A stretch of 64,000 bases of DNA from Euglena gracilis (GCA_039621445.1 CP154956.1:96414406-96478405); one strand, 5' to 3'. Positions 35,201-46,870 are shown, numbered from the stretch's first letter. Numbers and translations are program-made. Notes: generated from the sequence alone by a model not told the origin.

Positions 35201-38200
35201 CGTTGCGGCACGCATTATCTGCTGCCCGAATCCAGAATGTCTGGTGCCAGAGGATGTAAACACCTCCCACTTTTGACGGATTTGATGCAACCCTGTTTCC
35301 ACTGACTTTGAAGCACTGGGCCTGATTGGTTGGACGGCTTGTTTGTGCCCCACTTTGCTTGCAGCTGCGCAGCCCGTGCTTTTTTTGGCACACCACATGC
35401 TCATGAAAAAGTGTCTGCAAACGTGGTGGGGTGAGGTATACAAGCATCTGGCCTCCAGGAGGCCTGAAGCAGGTCTCGGTGCCACTGCCGTATTCAGATA
35501 TCCGCTCCCCCTTTGACGATGAGGGGTGGCGGGGGCTGGGGTTGGGTCAGGGGCAAAACGGTCGGCAAGCAAGTGCCACCAGCACAGCTGGGTTTGGGTG
35601 GCCATTGGGTGGTGCCTGTGGGATGACTCCTGTGATGCTCTGCCACTGAGACTTAGGATGGAATGGACAGTTGTCTGACAGGCCCGTGGTTGCGTTTGCA
35701 CTCACCCCTTTGCCACAGTCTCTCGGCGTTCGTCCGTCTGTTGCTCGGCACATGCCTGAATGCATCCGTGATGATTTGCGGACTGTTGGCTCTAGTTTCG
35801 ATCTGTCATGAAACCACCTGCTGGCTGACGATGCCTGCCGCTGCTTTCCTCCCCCATCCCGCAGCGCTCTCACCGCCTTGTATCGGGCTGTTCGTTTGGT
35901 GGTGAGCGGCGTGATGACAACCCATCCCTTAGCTGCATGCCGATCCCCCGTGAGGCATTTGTTTCTCAGCCTGAGGTCGTCCACTGGCCCCGCCTCCATC
36001 TCGCCTGGGAACGACCCAGAAGGGAGGGGCTGTCAGATTGGGACGCTGATTAGAGTACACACCAATGGTGTTGGAGGTTTGATGTAGTGCCATGTCTGAT
36101 GTCCGTGTTGTCTGGTGGAGCTAATAAACAGCCGGCTCAGGCCAGGCCATTAGCATGATTTTCACACAGGATGCAGGTTTGTTTTTTTGGAGGCTTTCCT
36201 TGGCTCGGGTTCTGTTATGTTTTCCGCCTCACAGCACAACACGTTGCGGCACACATTATCTGCTGCCCGAATCCAGAATGTCTGGTGCCAGAGGATGTGA
36301 ACACCTCCCACCTTTGACGGATTTGATGCAACCCTGTTTCCACTGATTTTGAAGCACTGGGCCTGATTGGTTGGACGGCTTGTTTGTGCCCCACCTTGCT
36401 TGCAGCTGCGCAGCCCGTGCTTTTTTTGGCACACCACATGCTCATGAAAAAGTGTCTGCAAACGTGGTGGGGTGAGGTATACAAGCATCTTGCCGCCAGG
36501 AGGCCTGAAGCAGGTCTCGGTGCCACTGCCGTATTCAGATATCCGCTCCCCCTTTGACGATGAGGGGTGGCGGGGGCTGGGGTTGGGTCAGGGGCAAAAC
36601 GGTCGGCAAGCAAGTGCCACCAGCACAGCTGGGTTTGGGTGGCCATTGGGTGGTGCCTGTGGGATGACTCCTGTGATGCTCTGCCACTGAGACTTAGGAT
36701 GGAATGGACAGTTGTCTGACAGGCCCCTGGTTGCGTTTGCACTCACCCCTTTTGCCACAGTCTCAGCGTTCGTCCGTCTGTTGCTCGGCACATGCCTGAA
36801 TGCATCCGTGATGATTTGCGGACTGTTGGCTCTAGTTTCGATCTGTCATGAAACCACCTGCTGGCTGACGATGCCTGCCGCTGCTTTCCTCCCCCATCCC
36901 GCAGCGCTCTCACCGCCTTGTATCGGGCTGTTCGTTTGGTGGTGAGCGGCGTGATGACAACCCATCCCTTAGCTGCATGCCGATCCCCCGTGAGGCATTT
37001 GTTTCTCAGCCTGAGGTCGTCCACTGGTCCCGCCTCCATCTCGCCTGGGAACGACCCAGAAGGGAGGGGCTGTCAGATTGGGACGCTGATTAGAGTACAC
37101 ACCAATGGTGTTGGAGGTTTGATGGAGTGCCATGTCTGATGTCCGTGTTGTCTGGTGGAGCTAATAAACAGCCGGCTCGGGCCAGGCCATTAGCATGGTT
37201 TTCACACAGGATGCAGGTTTGTTTGCTTGGAGGCTTTCCTTGGCTCGGGTTCTCTTGTGTTTTCCGCCTCACAGCACGACACGTTGCGGCACACATTATC
37301 TGCTGCCCGAATCCAGAATGTCTGGTGCCAGAGGATGTGAACACCTCCCACCTTTGACGGATTTGATGCAACCCTGTTTCCACTGATTTTGAAGCACTGG
37401 GCCTGATTGGTTGGACGGCTTGTTTGTGCCCCACCTTGCTTGCAGCTGCGCAGCCCGTGCTTTTTTTGGCACACCACATGCTCATGAAAAAGTGTCTGCA
37501 AACGTGGTGGGGTGAGGTATACAAGCATCTGGTCGCCAGGAGGCCTGAAGCAGGTCTCGGTGCCACTGCCGTATTCAGATATCCGCTCCCCCTTTGGCGA
37601 TGAGGGGTGGCGGGGGCTGGGGTTGGGTCAGGGGCAAAACGGTCGGCAAGCAAGTGCCACCAGCACAGCTGGGTTTGGGTGGCCATTGGGTGGTGCCTGT
37701 GGGATGACTCCTGTGATGCTCTGCCACTGAGACTTAGGATGGAATGGACAGTTGTCTGACAGGCCCGTGGTTGCGTTTGCACTCACCCCTTTTGCCACAG
37801 TCTCTCAGCGTTCGTCCGTCTGTTGCTCGGCACATGCCTGAATGCATCCGTGATGATTTGCGGACTGTTGGCTCTAGTTTCGATCTGTCATGAAACCACC
37901 TGCTGGCTGACGATGCCTGCCGCTGCTTTCCTCCCCCATCCCGCAGCGCTCTCACCGCCTTGTATCGGGCTGTTCGTTTGGTGGTGAGCGGCGTGATGAC
38001 AACCCATCCCTTAGCTGCATGCCGATCCCCCGTGAGGCATTTGTTTCTCAGCCTGAGGTCGTCCACTGGCCCCGCCTCCATCTCGCCTGAGAACGACCCA
38101 GAAGGGAGGGGCTGTCAGATTGGGACGCTGATTAGAGTACACACCAATGGTGTTGGAGGTTTGATGGAGTGCCATGTCTGATGTCCGTGTTGTCTGGTGG

Positions 38201-38577
38201 AGCTAATAAACAGCCGGCTCAGGCCAGGCCATTAGCATGATTTTCACACAGGATGCAGGTTTGTTTGCTTGGAGGCTTTCCTTGGCTCGGGTTCTGTTAT
38301 GTTTTCCGCCTCACAGCACAACACGTTGCGGCACACATTATCTGCTGCCCGAATCCAGAATGTCTGGTGCCAGAGGATGTGAACACCTCCCACCTTTGAC
38401 GGATTTGATGCAACCCTGTTTCCACTGATTTTGAAGCACTGGGCCTGATTGGTTGGACGGCTTGTTTGTGCCCCACCTTGCTTGCAGCTGCGCTGCCCCT
38501 GCTTTTTTTGGCACACCACATGCTCATGAAAAAGTGTCTGCAAACGTGGTGGGGTGAGGTTTACAAGCATCTGGCCG

Positions 38578-39887
38578 TAGAAACCCCCTTGAGTTAGTCA
38601 GATTAACATTCCCAAATTTCATGGAAAGGAAAATTGAACGCCCAGGGGAAAACAGTTTTCATCAGCGCCGCTTGCATTCCAAGCCTCCCTATTTTTATGA
38701 AACCAGTCTCCCATCCATTCTTACATGCACCACCATGTGCAGTTCACCTCCCCAGCCCCGTGCCTCTTCTAGACCACGGTGAGACATAGCTCTCTTCGCG
38801 GTCTGTCGAATTTGTGACAATTTATTTCACAGCCTGACGTCAACATGCAAGCATGTTATTTTACGTGCACCATCCAATGGAAACTTTCTTCGGCTGCCTC
38901 GCGAAATTTTAAACCTTCCCCCATTTTGTTCCTTTTTTTTTACACAATCACCCCGCTGTTTCCACTCTTCAGACTACCCAAATCAACCCGCGTTACCTGA
39001 CCCACCGAGCTTCCGTATAACCCCAACCACCTTGGGTATCTCACCCACCAAATGTCTTCCATCCCACAGTGTTTTAGCCTCGAACTTCCGGGTACGCAAA
39101 GTATTCCGCCCTGTCTTGCCCACCATGATACATTTATTATGCGAAAACCCATGGTGCTTCTCCCACGAACATCCGGACACCCTCATCTCTGGTTTCAGAC
39201 CCATCACATTTCTGGATTACACCAAATACACCATCCCATGTTGTTTTACCACTAAACCACCCCATGGTGTTCAAAAGTGTACGTCTGATTCCCAATTCCC
39301 CTTTCCCAATTCCCAAAAGCCTTTGCTTTCGCCTTGGCGCACCTACTTGGGAACTGAAAATCAAAGTAACAGAAAATCCCTTTTCCCACTTCCCAAGAAG
39401 CAAAGCACGGAGCAATGCAGGGAGGACGGACTGGATAACCAAGTCCGGTCCGATGGAAAGGAAGGAAAAGGTATAAAGAAGAATACCACCTGTGGAGAGA
39501 GAAGGGGCACCCATTAGGAGATCCTAATAGGATCTGCTTCCATCCTAACTTTCTCAACGGAAGGGGACAGAAGCATACGCCTGGTACACATCCCCCTCCC
39601 AGGGCTATGCCCGATTTCCCCTTTGGACCAGGCATTCTGGCCACAGGGATTTCGGACACAGACCTGGTCTGTGGGAGGTGCACCCTGGCGCATCCACAGG
39701 GGCCCTTTCCGTCGCACAGGGGTCCACTCAAAGGGGGGGGGGGCGGAAAGGAGGGGACCCAAAAAGCCAAAAACGTGCAAAATGGTTTCACCTATTCTGC
39801 GGTGGCTTATGGGTATATTATAGCCCACTGGGGAAAATGGGGCTGGCAGGTTTCCTTGCCAAGCAAACCCCATCCACCCAGTTTGGG
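38578..39887. other. 1.31-kb foreign insert in the terminal satellite unit
   Basis: The unit breaks after CATCTGGCC (38577) and resumes at CCAGGAGGCC (39888), losing three bases. The insert is not repeated elsewhere in the window, has ordinary composition, and contains frames of up to ~180 codons on both strands that I cannot link to a family. No terminal inverted repeat or clear TSD is visible. It may be single-copy host DNA captured during repair. Confidence 0.7.
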
Positions 39888-40122
39888 TGGCCAGGAGGCC
39901 TGAAGCAGGTCTCGGTGCCACTGCCGTATTCAGATATCCGCTCCCCCTTTGGCGATGAGGGGTGGCGGGGGCTGGGGTTGGGTCAGGGGCAAAACGGTCG
40001 GCAAGCAAGTGCCACCAGCACAGCTGGGTTTGGGTGGCCATTGGGTGGTGCCTGTGGGATGACTCCTGTGATGTTCTGCCACTGAGATTTAGGATGGAAT
40101 GGACAGTTGTCTGACAGGCCCA
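39888..40122 (+). repeat. Right end of the satellite array
   Basis: Resumes in register after the insert and ends at GTCTGACAGGCCC (40122), where homology stops. Confidence 0.9.
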
Positions 40123-40172
40123 TGGCAGCCATCCGCTTTTTCAGTTTTTGCACAACTAACAATTGTATACTG

Positions 40173-40232
40173 CCCAAATAACCTGGCAGGGTGCCAGGTT
40201 ATTGCCCCTGCCCTCCTGCCCGGTTATTTGGG
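40173..40232. repeat. Nested hairpin GCCCAAATAACC..GGTTATTTGGGC
   Basis: A perfect 12-bp outer stem encloses a second stem (AACCTGGCA/TGCCAGGTT). A partial direct copy (CCAAGTTATTTGG, CCAGGTTACTTGG) lies at 40530-40585. Confidence 0.8.
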
Positions 40233-40299
40233 CGCTTTTTTTCAGCGTTGTACCCGCCCCCCCCCCCCCTTGTCGTACGACCACCCCTGGTTTACGACC

Positions 40300-40445
40300 A
40301 CCCCTGATTTACGAACACCCCCCCCCGGTCACAGGTTGCAGGTTATGGCGGTGTTACGACCCCCCCCCCGGGTCACAGATTGCAGGTTATGTATGGGGGT
40401 GTTACGACCACCCCCCCCCGGTCACAGGTTGCAGGAACCCGGTTG
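40300..40445 (+). repeat. ~55-bp minisatellite, three copies
   Basis: Three copies of CCCGGTCACAGGTTGCAGG with intervening GTGTTACGACC and C runs. No gene is seen in 40123-41119 apart from poor open frames. Confidence 0.8.
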
Positions 40446-41119
40446 TACGACAAGGGGTGTGGTAAAGGAGCTTTGCTTTGAAAAGTGGGGTCGTAAGTCA
40501 CTGGAACCATCTTCTTTGCCCCTTCCCCCGCCAAGTTATTTGGCCACTGTTAGGAGCAATGGCCCTGCCAGGTTACTTGGGTTGGGGGTTGTCAGCAATG
40601 ATTTTCACATGGAATGCAGGTTGGTTTGGGGTTTTCAGGGATGCGGAGTAAGAGTTTCTTCATTTTTCCCCACAATTTCTGCATTTTTTTTAACGTTTTT
40701 CTTTTTGTATTTTCCACATTCCCCCATTTTTGTCCTTGATATGGTTGGTCTGTGGCATGCCCCGTGTCAACCGCACTTTTCCTGTACCCAAAATGCCAAT
40801 TTCTTTATGGCACAGCGCACATGACACGGCGTGTACATGCACACACCAACCGCATTTTCCCGCATTTTGGCTTGCCAAGGACAAAAGGGGCTTCCTTTGT
40901 AAACCAGTTGAGGAATGCCGAAACTGACGGGAGCTTTTATTTTAAATCAACACAAATGAGCATTGCAAGTGCTTTTTTTCTTTTGCATCTTGGATTTTGG
41001 CTAAATTTTGACTGGGAAAGTTCTCTGTTTTTTATGCCACCCCCCGTCTTTGACACAATTTGTCTGTGACCCCTCCCGGTGTCATTTTCACCTAAAGTTG
41101 GCATGTCAAGGAGGGGAAG

Positions 41120-41494
41120 GTGTATTTTTTGTTGATTTTGGGGACAACACGTGAAACATGTTTCTCCGCGATTTATGAAGCAACTGAAGAAATTGTCAGC
41201 ATTGAATTACCGGGGGGGGGGACTTGTACGGGAAAAAACGTTGTGGGAAAAATTCTGGACAGAATTTTGTTCAGGATTTTTCCCGCCTTTTTAAGGATCC
41301 ATCCAGGATTTTTCCCGGCAGATTTAAGGAGAGTCCAATTTCCTCCACTGAATGACCCCCTGAAAAAAATCTTCGGTGCTGCGCACCGATTTGCAGCAGG
41401 AATACTTCTTCCTCTCAGAATCAGTGTTGTACCTGCTTTGAAGCGTGCGTTGGCCCACAGCGTGCACTCCGCCCCAAAGAGACCCTGTATATAA
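41120..41494 (+). CDS. Low-confidence open frame, 124 codons
   Basis: The frame opens MYFLLILGTTRETCFSAI and has a hydrophobic middle (GKILDRILFRIFPAFLRI). Part of it (41250-41340) resembles the non-coding segment at 43975-44060 (ATTTTTCCCGGCA words), which argues against selection on the protein. I would treat it as chance unless expression supports it. Confidence 0.12.
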   Translation: MYFLLILGTTRETCFSAIYEATEEIVSIELPGGGTCTGKNVVGKILDRILFRIFPAFLRIHPGFFPADLRRVQFPPLNDPLKKIFGAAHRFAAGILLPLRISVVPALKRALAHSVHSAPKRPCI

Positions 41495-41775
41495 CCCCCC
41501 CCAATAATAAGACCCCCCCTACAAAATGGACCCTCCCAAAAAATAAGACCCCCCTGCCGGCGCGAAGCGCTGGATTTTTGAAAAACGGGGCATTTTTGGG
41601 AGGTAAATCTGCCATTTTGGGACAGTTTTCAAAAAAATTCAGCATATTTTCTCCAAATTGTCTGGACGAAGCGCCGAATTTTTCGAAAATTGGTATTTTG
41701 GGGGGCAGCAAAAATCCATAAAATAAACCCCCCCCCATGAATAAGACCCCCCTCGGGCTTTCCAGCAACCGACCA
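41480..41775. repeat. AATAAGACCCCCC repeat-bounded segment
   Basis: Several copies of the word AATAAGACCCCCC at both ends (41490-41550 and 41720-41755) in the same orientation, with foldback-poor sequence between. No TSD can be defined. Confidence 0.55.
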
Positions 41776-42084
41776 AGCATTTATTGCTAAAATGGCCCAA
41801 AATGGCCTTTTTGACTTTTTTGACCCCCTATAGGTGGGGGTCCCTAGAATGGCCTAAAATGGGAAAATTTTTTTTTGTTGCACACCAATTTTTTGTGAAC
41901 AACTGTAGCCATTCAGGTAATGACTTTTTCGTGTCTTTTGTCAATGTGGACGGCGAACAGTGGATTTGGTGGAGGAGCACAGCCCCGCAAGGCCCTTTTT
42001 CTATCTCAACTGATATAATAGTATCAGTCCCCAAATCCACGGTCCCCAACCTTCTTTTGGTAGCTGAATTTTGAGGGTTTGGAC

Positions 42085-42390
42085 CAGGCTTGTGCTTAGT
42101 CGGGTGCCTACCCCACGGGGGGGGGGTGGGTGCTAGGGGCAGGCACCCCATAGCACCCGATCCGACCCCCCCCCCCGGGGGGGGGTAGGGTTTTGGGGGG
42201 TGCCTGCCCCTAGCAGGCACCCCCCTCCGACCCCGGCGCCGAAGGCGCCGGGGGCCCGGAAAAGGCCATTTTCAATGAAAATTTTCTGGGTCCGGCCTGG
42301 ACCCCTATCCCCCCCGGGGGGGGGGGGGGGGGCCTGCTAGGGGCAGGCACCCTATAGCACTCACCCCCCCCGGTTGGTAAGCACAAGCAT
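42085..42390. mobile_element. 306-bp TIR element, perfect 9-bp TSD GGTTTGGAC
   Basis: GGTTTGGAC occurs at 42076-42084 and 42391-42399. Inside, AGGCTTGTGCTTA (left) and ATGCTTGTGCTTA (right, reverse complement) share an 11-bp perfect core, GCTTGTGCTTA. The interior is made of GGGTGCC/GGCACCC foldbacks and a GGCGCCGAAGGCGCC hairpin (42233-42251). No coding frame. A 9-bp TSD fits Mutator-like elements. Confidence 0.88.
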
Positions 42391-42399
42391 GGTTTGGAC

Positions 42400-43017
42400 A
42401 GGAGTATTTTTATTATCCCATCCTTTTTTGATGTGCAACGATGTGTGCTTCGCAAATAATGAAACAGTGCCAATTTGGAATGAGGCGTGGGGAAAAAGAC
42501 AGAAAAAAAAGGAAAGATGTTGGGAAAAACTCATTTGAAAGAGGTGTATGCTTAATCATTAGGTACCGGGGATTCCTTCAAATCACGAAACCAGCACAAT
42601 TTGGGGGATTTTCCAAAACCACAAATAATCATGCCGAATGATCAAATGATTTATCTTGGCCCCAAAATTTTTTTAAGAATTTTGGTCTTTTTTTTGTGCA
42701 ACGCCTGCTGAAAGTTTGACACTCGTGCAAACTTGCTCTCCCATCATCACGTCATAGTGGCCTGTGAAATACCCGACAAAAAAAGTCTCCACTCATTACC
42801 CTCAATTCCCCCACTTTCTCGAGTTAAACCCCTCAAAATTGCGCATGTGCACTCATGTCATGCATGAGTGCAGATTGTGTTTTTTTCCCCCTTTTCGTCC
42901 TATATTTTCACTTATTTGAGGACACCAAGTGGGCAGATTATGGATCACATGGAGCACCCCTGCTTCGCTAACTTCCAATTCGTTCAATCGTGGCGTTTCC
43001 ATTTCTCTCCTTTGCAG
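42400..43017. other. Unassigned region ending in a strong splice acceptor
   Basis: A/T-rich DNA with no repeat recognised. It ends in CATTTCTCTCCTTTGCAG (43000-43017), one of the best 3' splice sites in the window. The opposite strand has an 85-codon frame here (43110 to 42853) that overlaps the exon called next. Confidence 0.4.
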
Positions 43018-43185
43018 CTCAAACACTTCCTCTGCTGCTGCACACACAACACACAACCTAAAACTTTGGGAAACATAGATTTTGGACCAGATGGGAAATA
43101 TATAAGCCATGTGCAGACAATTAAGATGAATTATTCCCAGAAAAGTCAGAAACTTCTTTTTGCGAAATCACGCAACGTGGTATAG
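43018..43185 (+). CDS. Candidate 3'-terminal exon, unknown protein
   Basis: Directly after the acceptor, a phase-0 exon reads LKHFLCCCTHNTQ, then GNIDFGPDGKYISHVQTIKM, and ends KSRNVV-stop at 43183-43185. It has a CCC cluster near its start and a lysine/serine-rich end. No partner exon is certain: a segment at 42920-42995 is open in the same frame but lacks a good donor. The overlapping minus-strand frame (EEVFELQRREMETPRLNELE) has reasonable composition too, so strand choice rests mainly on the splice site. Confidence 0.3.
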   Translation, partial: LKHFLCCCTHNTQPKTLGNIDFGPDGKYISHVQTIKMNYSQKSQKLLFAKSRNVV

Positions 43186-43622
43186 GTTTCACAAAATACA
43201 AAAAACTGGGCGTTTTTTTTGGTCGCACAAATAAAAACTTTAATATTTGTCCAACGTTTTTTTCCTGAAATTTTTTCACTGCCATCAATTCTTATTGTTC
43301 AGAATTCCTCCATGGGCATCAATTAAGATTTGTTGAGTTTCCCATGGTTTTGATCCAGTGTTCGTGAATTTTCCATGCTTTTTTGGATGTGCATTTCTCA
43401 TTACTGAATAAGAGAAGGTTCGCACACGTTATGATGCAGTTTTCGGGACAAAAATGACGCAAAATTATGATTTTCAGAACCCCCACCTATGCCTTAAAAT
43501 GGCCTAAAATGGCCTAAAATGGGAATTTTTTGGGCTGGATTATAGGTGCTTGCAACCGACCCATGAAATGGACCCCCGGTCTTATTTTGGGGGGGGGGGT
43601 TAAGTTGTGTGCCAGAAACCGC
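43186..43622. other. Unassigned spacer
   Basis: A/T-rich sequence, then a G-rich run at 43586-43602. 'ggcctaaaatgg' words are repeated here and at 41795-41860. No feature supported. Confidence 0.4.
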
Positions 43623-43630
43623 TTCGTGTC

Positions 43631-43851
43631 CAGGGGTTTTTTTTAAGACCGGGGGAGGAGGGGGGGTCCCAGGGGACCCACAAAAAATGGCCGAAAAATC
43701 GCACCACTAAAAATAGCACTTTTTCGGCACCTTCGGTGCCGAAAAGTATATCCCACCCCCATCCGGGGGGACCCCCCCGGGGGGGGGGGAGCTCGGCCGG
43801 ACCCACCCACCCTACCCCCCCCCGGGGGGTCCACGACTAAAAAAACCCTTG
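43631..43851. mobile_element. 221-bp hAT-type MITE, 8-bp TSD TTCGTGTC
   Basis: TTCGTGTC is present at 43623-43630 and 43852-43859. The ends CAGGGGTTTTTTTTAAGACC and (reverse complement) CAAGGGTTTTTTTAGTCG start with CA and a G run, as hAT ends usually do, and an 8-bp TSD is the hAT hallmark. The interior has a TTTTCGGCACC/GGTGCCGAAAA hairpin with a CCTTCGG apex (43723-43745). A diverged inverted copy lies at 56716-56935. Confidence 0.88.
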
Positions 43852-43859
43852 TTCGTGTC

Positions 43860-44584
43860 TGTCAACACGGCGGTTTTATCACGGCGGAATGTACGCTTTC
43901 TGTTTGGTTTCACCAGGTGCAGCCATGCTTTTTCATTCAACTGCTGGTCGGCGCAAAACCTGGGCGGGTTTTTTTTTCAATTATCCAATATTTTTTCCCA
44001 CCTGGCTTAAGCGAACGTTCAGGATTTTTCCCGGCATTTTAAGGATTTGTCCAATATTTTTCCCGGTGAATTTTTCCCGTCGGCAATTGTTCCCAGTCAG
44101 ATTCCCCCCCCCCCGGTATTGCTCCTGGGGGCCCAGTAGTTAGACGAAGGGGGGGTGGGCATTTTTTTTTACGTTTGTGGTCAATTTTCCCTTCAATTCC
44201 AGAGTGGCTGACTGGTTTTCCAAAAAACAGCATTGATTTGGTTTTGGGAACAGTGGAAGTGATCCCCCGGGCTGTCACTCAAAAGCTACATGACTGTTTT
44301 TTTTTCGGAGTGGTTGATTGGTTCTTGACTCCGGATTGGGGGGGTCCAGCTAGCCAGTGCTTTTTCTTTCCAACCAGCAGTTGGAAAAAGTGGCGGAAAT
44401 GGTGTTTTTAAAGGTTTTTGAGGATTGTTCCCCCTCCCCCATCGTTAACCACACGTTGTGTGGATTTGGGTGATCATCCCCCCTCCCTTGTTTGACCGGG
44501 GGGTAAACAACATGACAGCACCACAACATTTTCGTTCTTCTCTGAATATTTTTTTTGCAACCAGGGTGGTCCATTAGCAAGCAC
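43860..44584. other. Unassigned region
   Basis: Contains 'tttttcccgg' words shared with 41270-41330 and G/C runs. No exon or element boundary is convincing. Confidence 0.4.
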
Positions 44585-45066
44585 CTCTGATGATGCTGGG
44601 CGATGCTGGATTTTTGGAGACCAGAGGTGGGGTGCCGATGCTAAGCGATGCAGGGCGATGCTGGGATTTTTTTGTATATTTTGAAGAATTAAACCATTTT
44701 TGGGATAATTTTCCCACAAACCTCCTGTTTTACACCCATTTTGGCCATTTTGGATCAGTTTTTGCTAATTTGGGGGCCATGTTGCACTGATTTGGCAAAT
44801 ATTGGACTAATTTGGGTCAAGACAGATGCTGGACAAGATGCAGATACTGGACAAGATGCAGATGTTTGCTGGACAAGATGCAGATGCTGGACAACGTGCC
44901 GATGCTGCACAAGGTGAAGTGGATGCAGGCATTGGACAACATGCAGATGCTGGACAAGATTTGGATACTGGACAAGGCAGTGGATGCAGGATTCAACGGA
45001 TGCACACACGACAAATGGATGCAGATACTGGATTAGTGCAGTGGATGCAGATGCTGGATTGGCCAA
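44585..45066 (+). repeat. GCGATGCTG and GATGCTGGACAA minisatellites
   Basis: A 9-bp word GCGATGCTG (44590-44665) gives way to a ~18-bp unit, GATGCTGGACAAGATGCA, with variants (44820-45060). The unit length, a multiple of three, keeps a frame open on each strand (LDKMQM-like and VQHLH-like). I see no splice or start context that would make it a protein. Two GATGCTGGGC words recur at 45345-45366. Confidence 0.8.
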
Positions 45067-46474
45067 ATGAAATAAGGGATCAGGGGAGATGCTTGTGGCA
45101 ATGGTCTAAAATTGGCTTTGGCCTACCAAAGTGGTCTTAAAGGAGCCAAACCAGTCAATCAACAGGTGGTAACCGCAAGCCAAAGACGGCCAAAGGTGGA
45201 TTAAATTGGGCAAAGTGACCAAGGGCAGCCAAAAGTTGTACAAGTGGGTAAATGACCAAATGTGGATAAAAGTGGATGAAGTTTGGAGGCAGGTATCTGA
45301 GTGAATGTGGGTACAAGAGGTACACCTCCAAGGGCTTCAAAGGCGATGCTGGGCGATGCTGGGCTCAAGTCCATAAGGGGGGGAACATATCTCGCATTCC
45401 CCCGCACCCCCTGCACATCCGTGCGCGACCTACCCAATTTTTCGCACCCCACGACCATCCCCGCAGTTTTTTTTTTTGCAAATTTTGCAATTTCATTGTT
45501 CCCCTCATAATTCCATCCAATTGCAAATTTGTTGCTGTTTTTGTGTGTTTTTGTATTTTTTTTGCGCATTTTTTTTCAAGACCAGATTTGCGACCCCCCA
45601 CCCCCCTGGACAGGTTTTTCTTTTTCCCGTTAAGGACCTCAGCTCAAGGATTGCTTGTGGTTGAAGGGCTGGCCAATGGCCAGATTGGGGCTCAAACAAG
45701 GTTGAAACATATGTTTTTTGCCGTTTTGGGTGGAAGTGCGTTGGTCCAAGGATGCCAAAAAACACTTTTTTTTGCTGTCGAATTTGACCTTTTTTCGCCG
45801 AAACACACACTCACACTCACTCATTCACTCACTGGAGCGCCGAACACTCATATGCCCAGATAACCCATAACGGTCGCATAACGGTCGCATGTGGACCATT
45901 CATGGAATGGCTCTCTTGGCACCTTCAATTTTCAAATGCATGCGGAAAAAAATTCAGCAAAGGATAAAAAATCGATGAAAAATTATGGTAAATTGCAGGA
46001 GCAAAAGCTGTGGAAATCAATTTCTCCTGGGTTTGGTCAACATGTGATTGCAAACAAATAAATAAATACAATTAAACAAATTAAAAAAATCTCTGCTGTT
46101 GCAGCACATTCAATGAAAAATGACAGTAAACGGGCCAAAAAAATGTCTACACAGCGCAGACAAAAATTATTGGAGAAATAATTGTGGGAAAATTCAAAAA
46201 TTGAGGAAACAGTGGTTCATTTTTGTCAGCGAAATGCAATGAACATTTTTGCCAAAAAAAGCAACTCATAATTTCAAAAAAAAACGTTCAAACGGACGTC
46301 TGGTTGTTTTTGTGTGTTTTTGGATGTTGGAAAAATGTGAATGACGGCACCCTCCAGCAGAAATGAATATATTCCCGATTCAATTTTTGTGCAATCCCCC
46401 CCCGCAAAGCACAATGTTATTCAATTGGATATTTTGTTACACAGTTTGATATTGCAAACGCCCGCCCTTTACAG
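45067..46474. other. Unassigned region with weak open frames
   Basis: 45276-45863 is open for 195 codons but contains T-rich runs and repeats of a CACTCA word. A/T-rich DNA fills 45930-46330. The region ends at acceptor CGCCCGCCCTTTACAG (46459-46474). Confidence 0.35.
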
Positions 46475-46607
46475 GTATCAATACGATATCCACACTGTTC
46501 GCAATTGGGTGCAGCAAATTCTGGATAGCAACCACGATGGCCGGCTTAGCAAGGACGAGGTGCAACACAATTTGAAGCGCATTCTTGACAGTGGTGAAAG
46601 GCATTAA
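46475..46607 (+). CDS. Terminal exon encoding an EF-hand
   Basis: After the AG at 46473-46474 a phase-2 exon reads YQYDIHTVRNWVQQILDSNH, then DGRLSKDEVQHNLKRILDSG, and stops at TAA (46605-46607). The loop D-S-N-H-D-G-R-L-S-K-D-E has every canonical EF-hand position: D at 1, N at 3, D at 5, G at 6, L at 8 and E at 12, flanked by predicted helices. Such loops bind calcium. A single C-terminal hand of ~44 residues implies that upstream exons carry the rest of a calcium-binding protein, but none can be joined with confidence. Intron phase 2 equals that of the orphan exon at 16310, perhaps by coincidence. Confidence 0.65.
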
Positions 46608-46870
46608 GCCTTGAGGATTTAGGTCGATGATTTCAGTGCTGCCATGATTGTCTCTGAACAGGCAGAATCATATCGACGGTGTTTATATCTTTGAACTTTG
46701 TTTATACCATTGAATTCAAGATCATTTGTCTGAATCGATTTTGGCTTTTTTTGCCTTGTGCTTTGTCGGCCAAATAGGAAAATTCCTCTTTTTGGGAGCC
46801 AGCCCGCAAGCGGAGGGCAAGTTTAAAGTTGAAATGTCTAAAGCTGAAAACCAATCGTTTTTTTTTTCAG
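46608..46870 (+). other. Intergenic or intronic stretch ending in a pyrimidine-tract acceptor
   Basis: Ends in a T-run followed by CAG at 46868-46870. The reading frame 46726-46870 is also open but has no clear start context. Confidence 0.4.

Larger units (their letters stand above)
18721..38577 (+). repeat. ~1,040-bp satellite array (about 19 units)
   Basis: The landmark ATGGACAGTTGTCTGAC recurs near 18736, 19776, 20802, 22261, 23280, 24724, 25764, 26803, 28821, 29860, 30901, 32540, 33581, 34622, 35663, 36704 and 37743. Spacing is 1039-1041 except where units contain insertions or deletions; the unit near 27.8 kb lost this landmark to a telomeric patch. Neighbouring units are nearly identical. 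Several frames of 70-190 codons stay open in each unit on both strands, but they change with every indel and are not conserved as proteins. Block-specific variants (GCTAATTAACAG against GCTAATAAACAG, TCTGATGTCCG against TCTGACGTCCG) show sub-families. Confidence 0.95.

Noticed and set aside
18736-38570. Recurrent 150-190-codon minus-strand frames in the satellite as a gene family
   Set aside because: They repeat because the DNA repeats. Indels truncate or fuse them, other frames of the same unit are equally open, and substitutions show no coding pattern by eye.
44812-45066. LDKMQM-type repeat protein in the GATGCTGGACAA minisatellite
   Set aside because: The frame depends only on an 18-bp period, has no start or splice context, and both strands are open.
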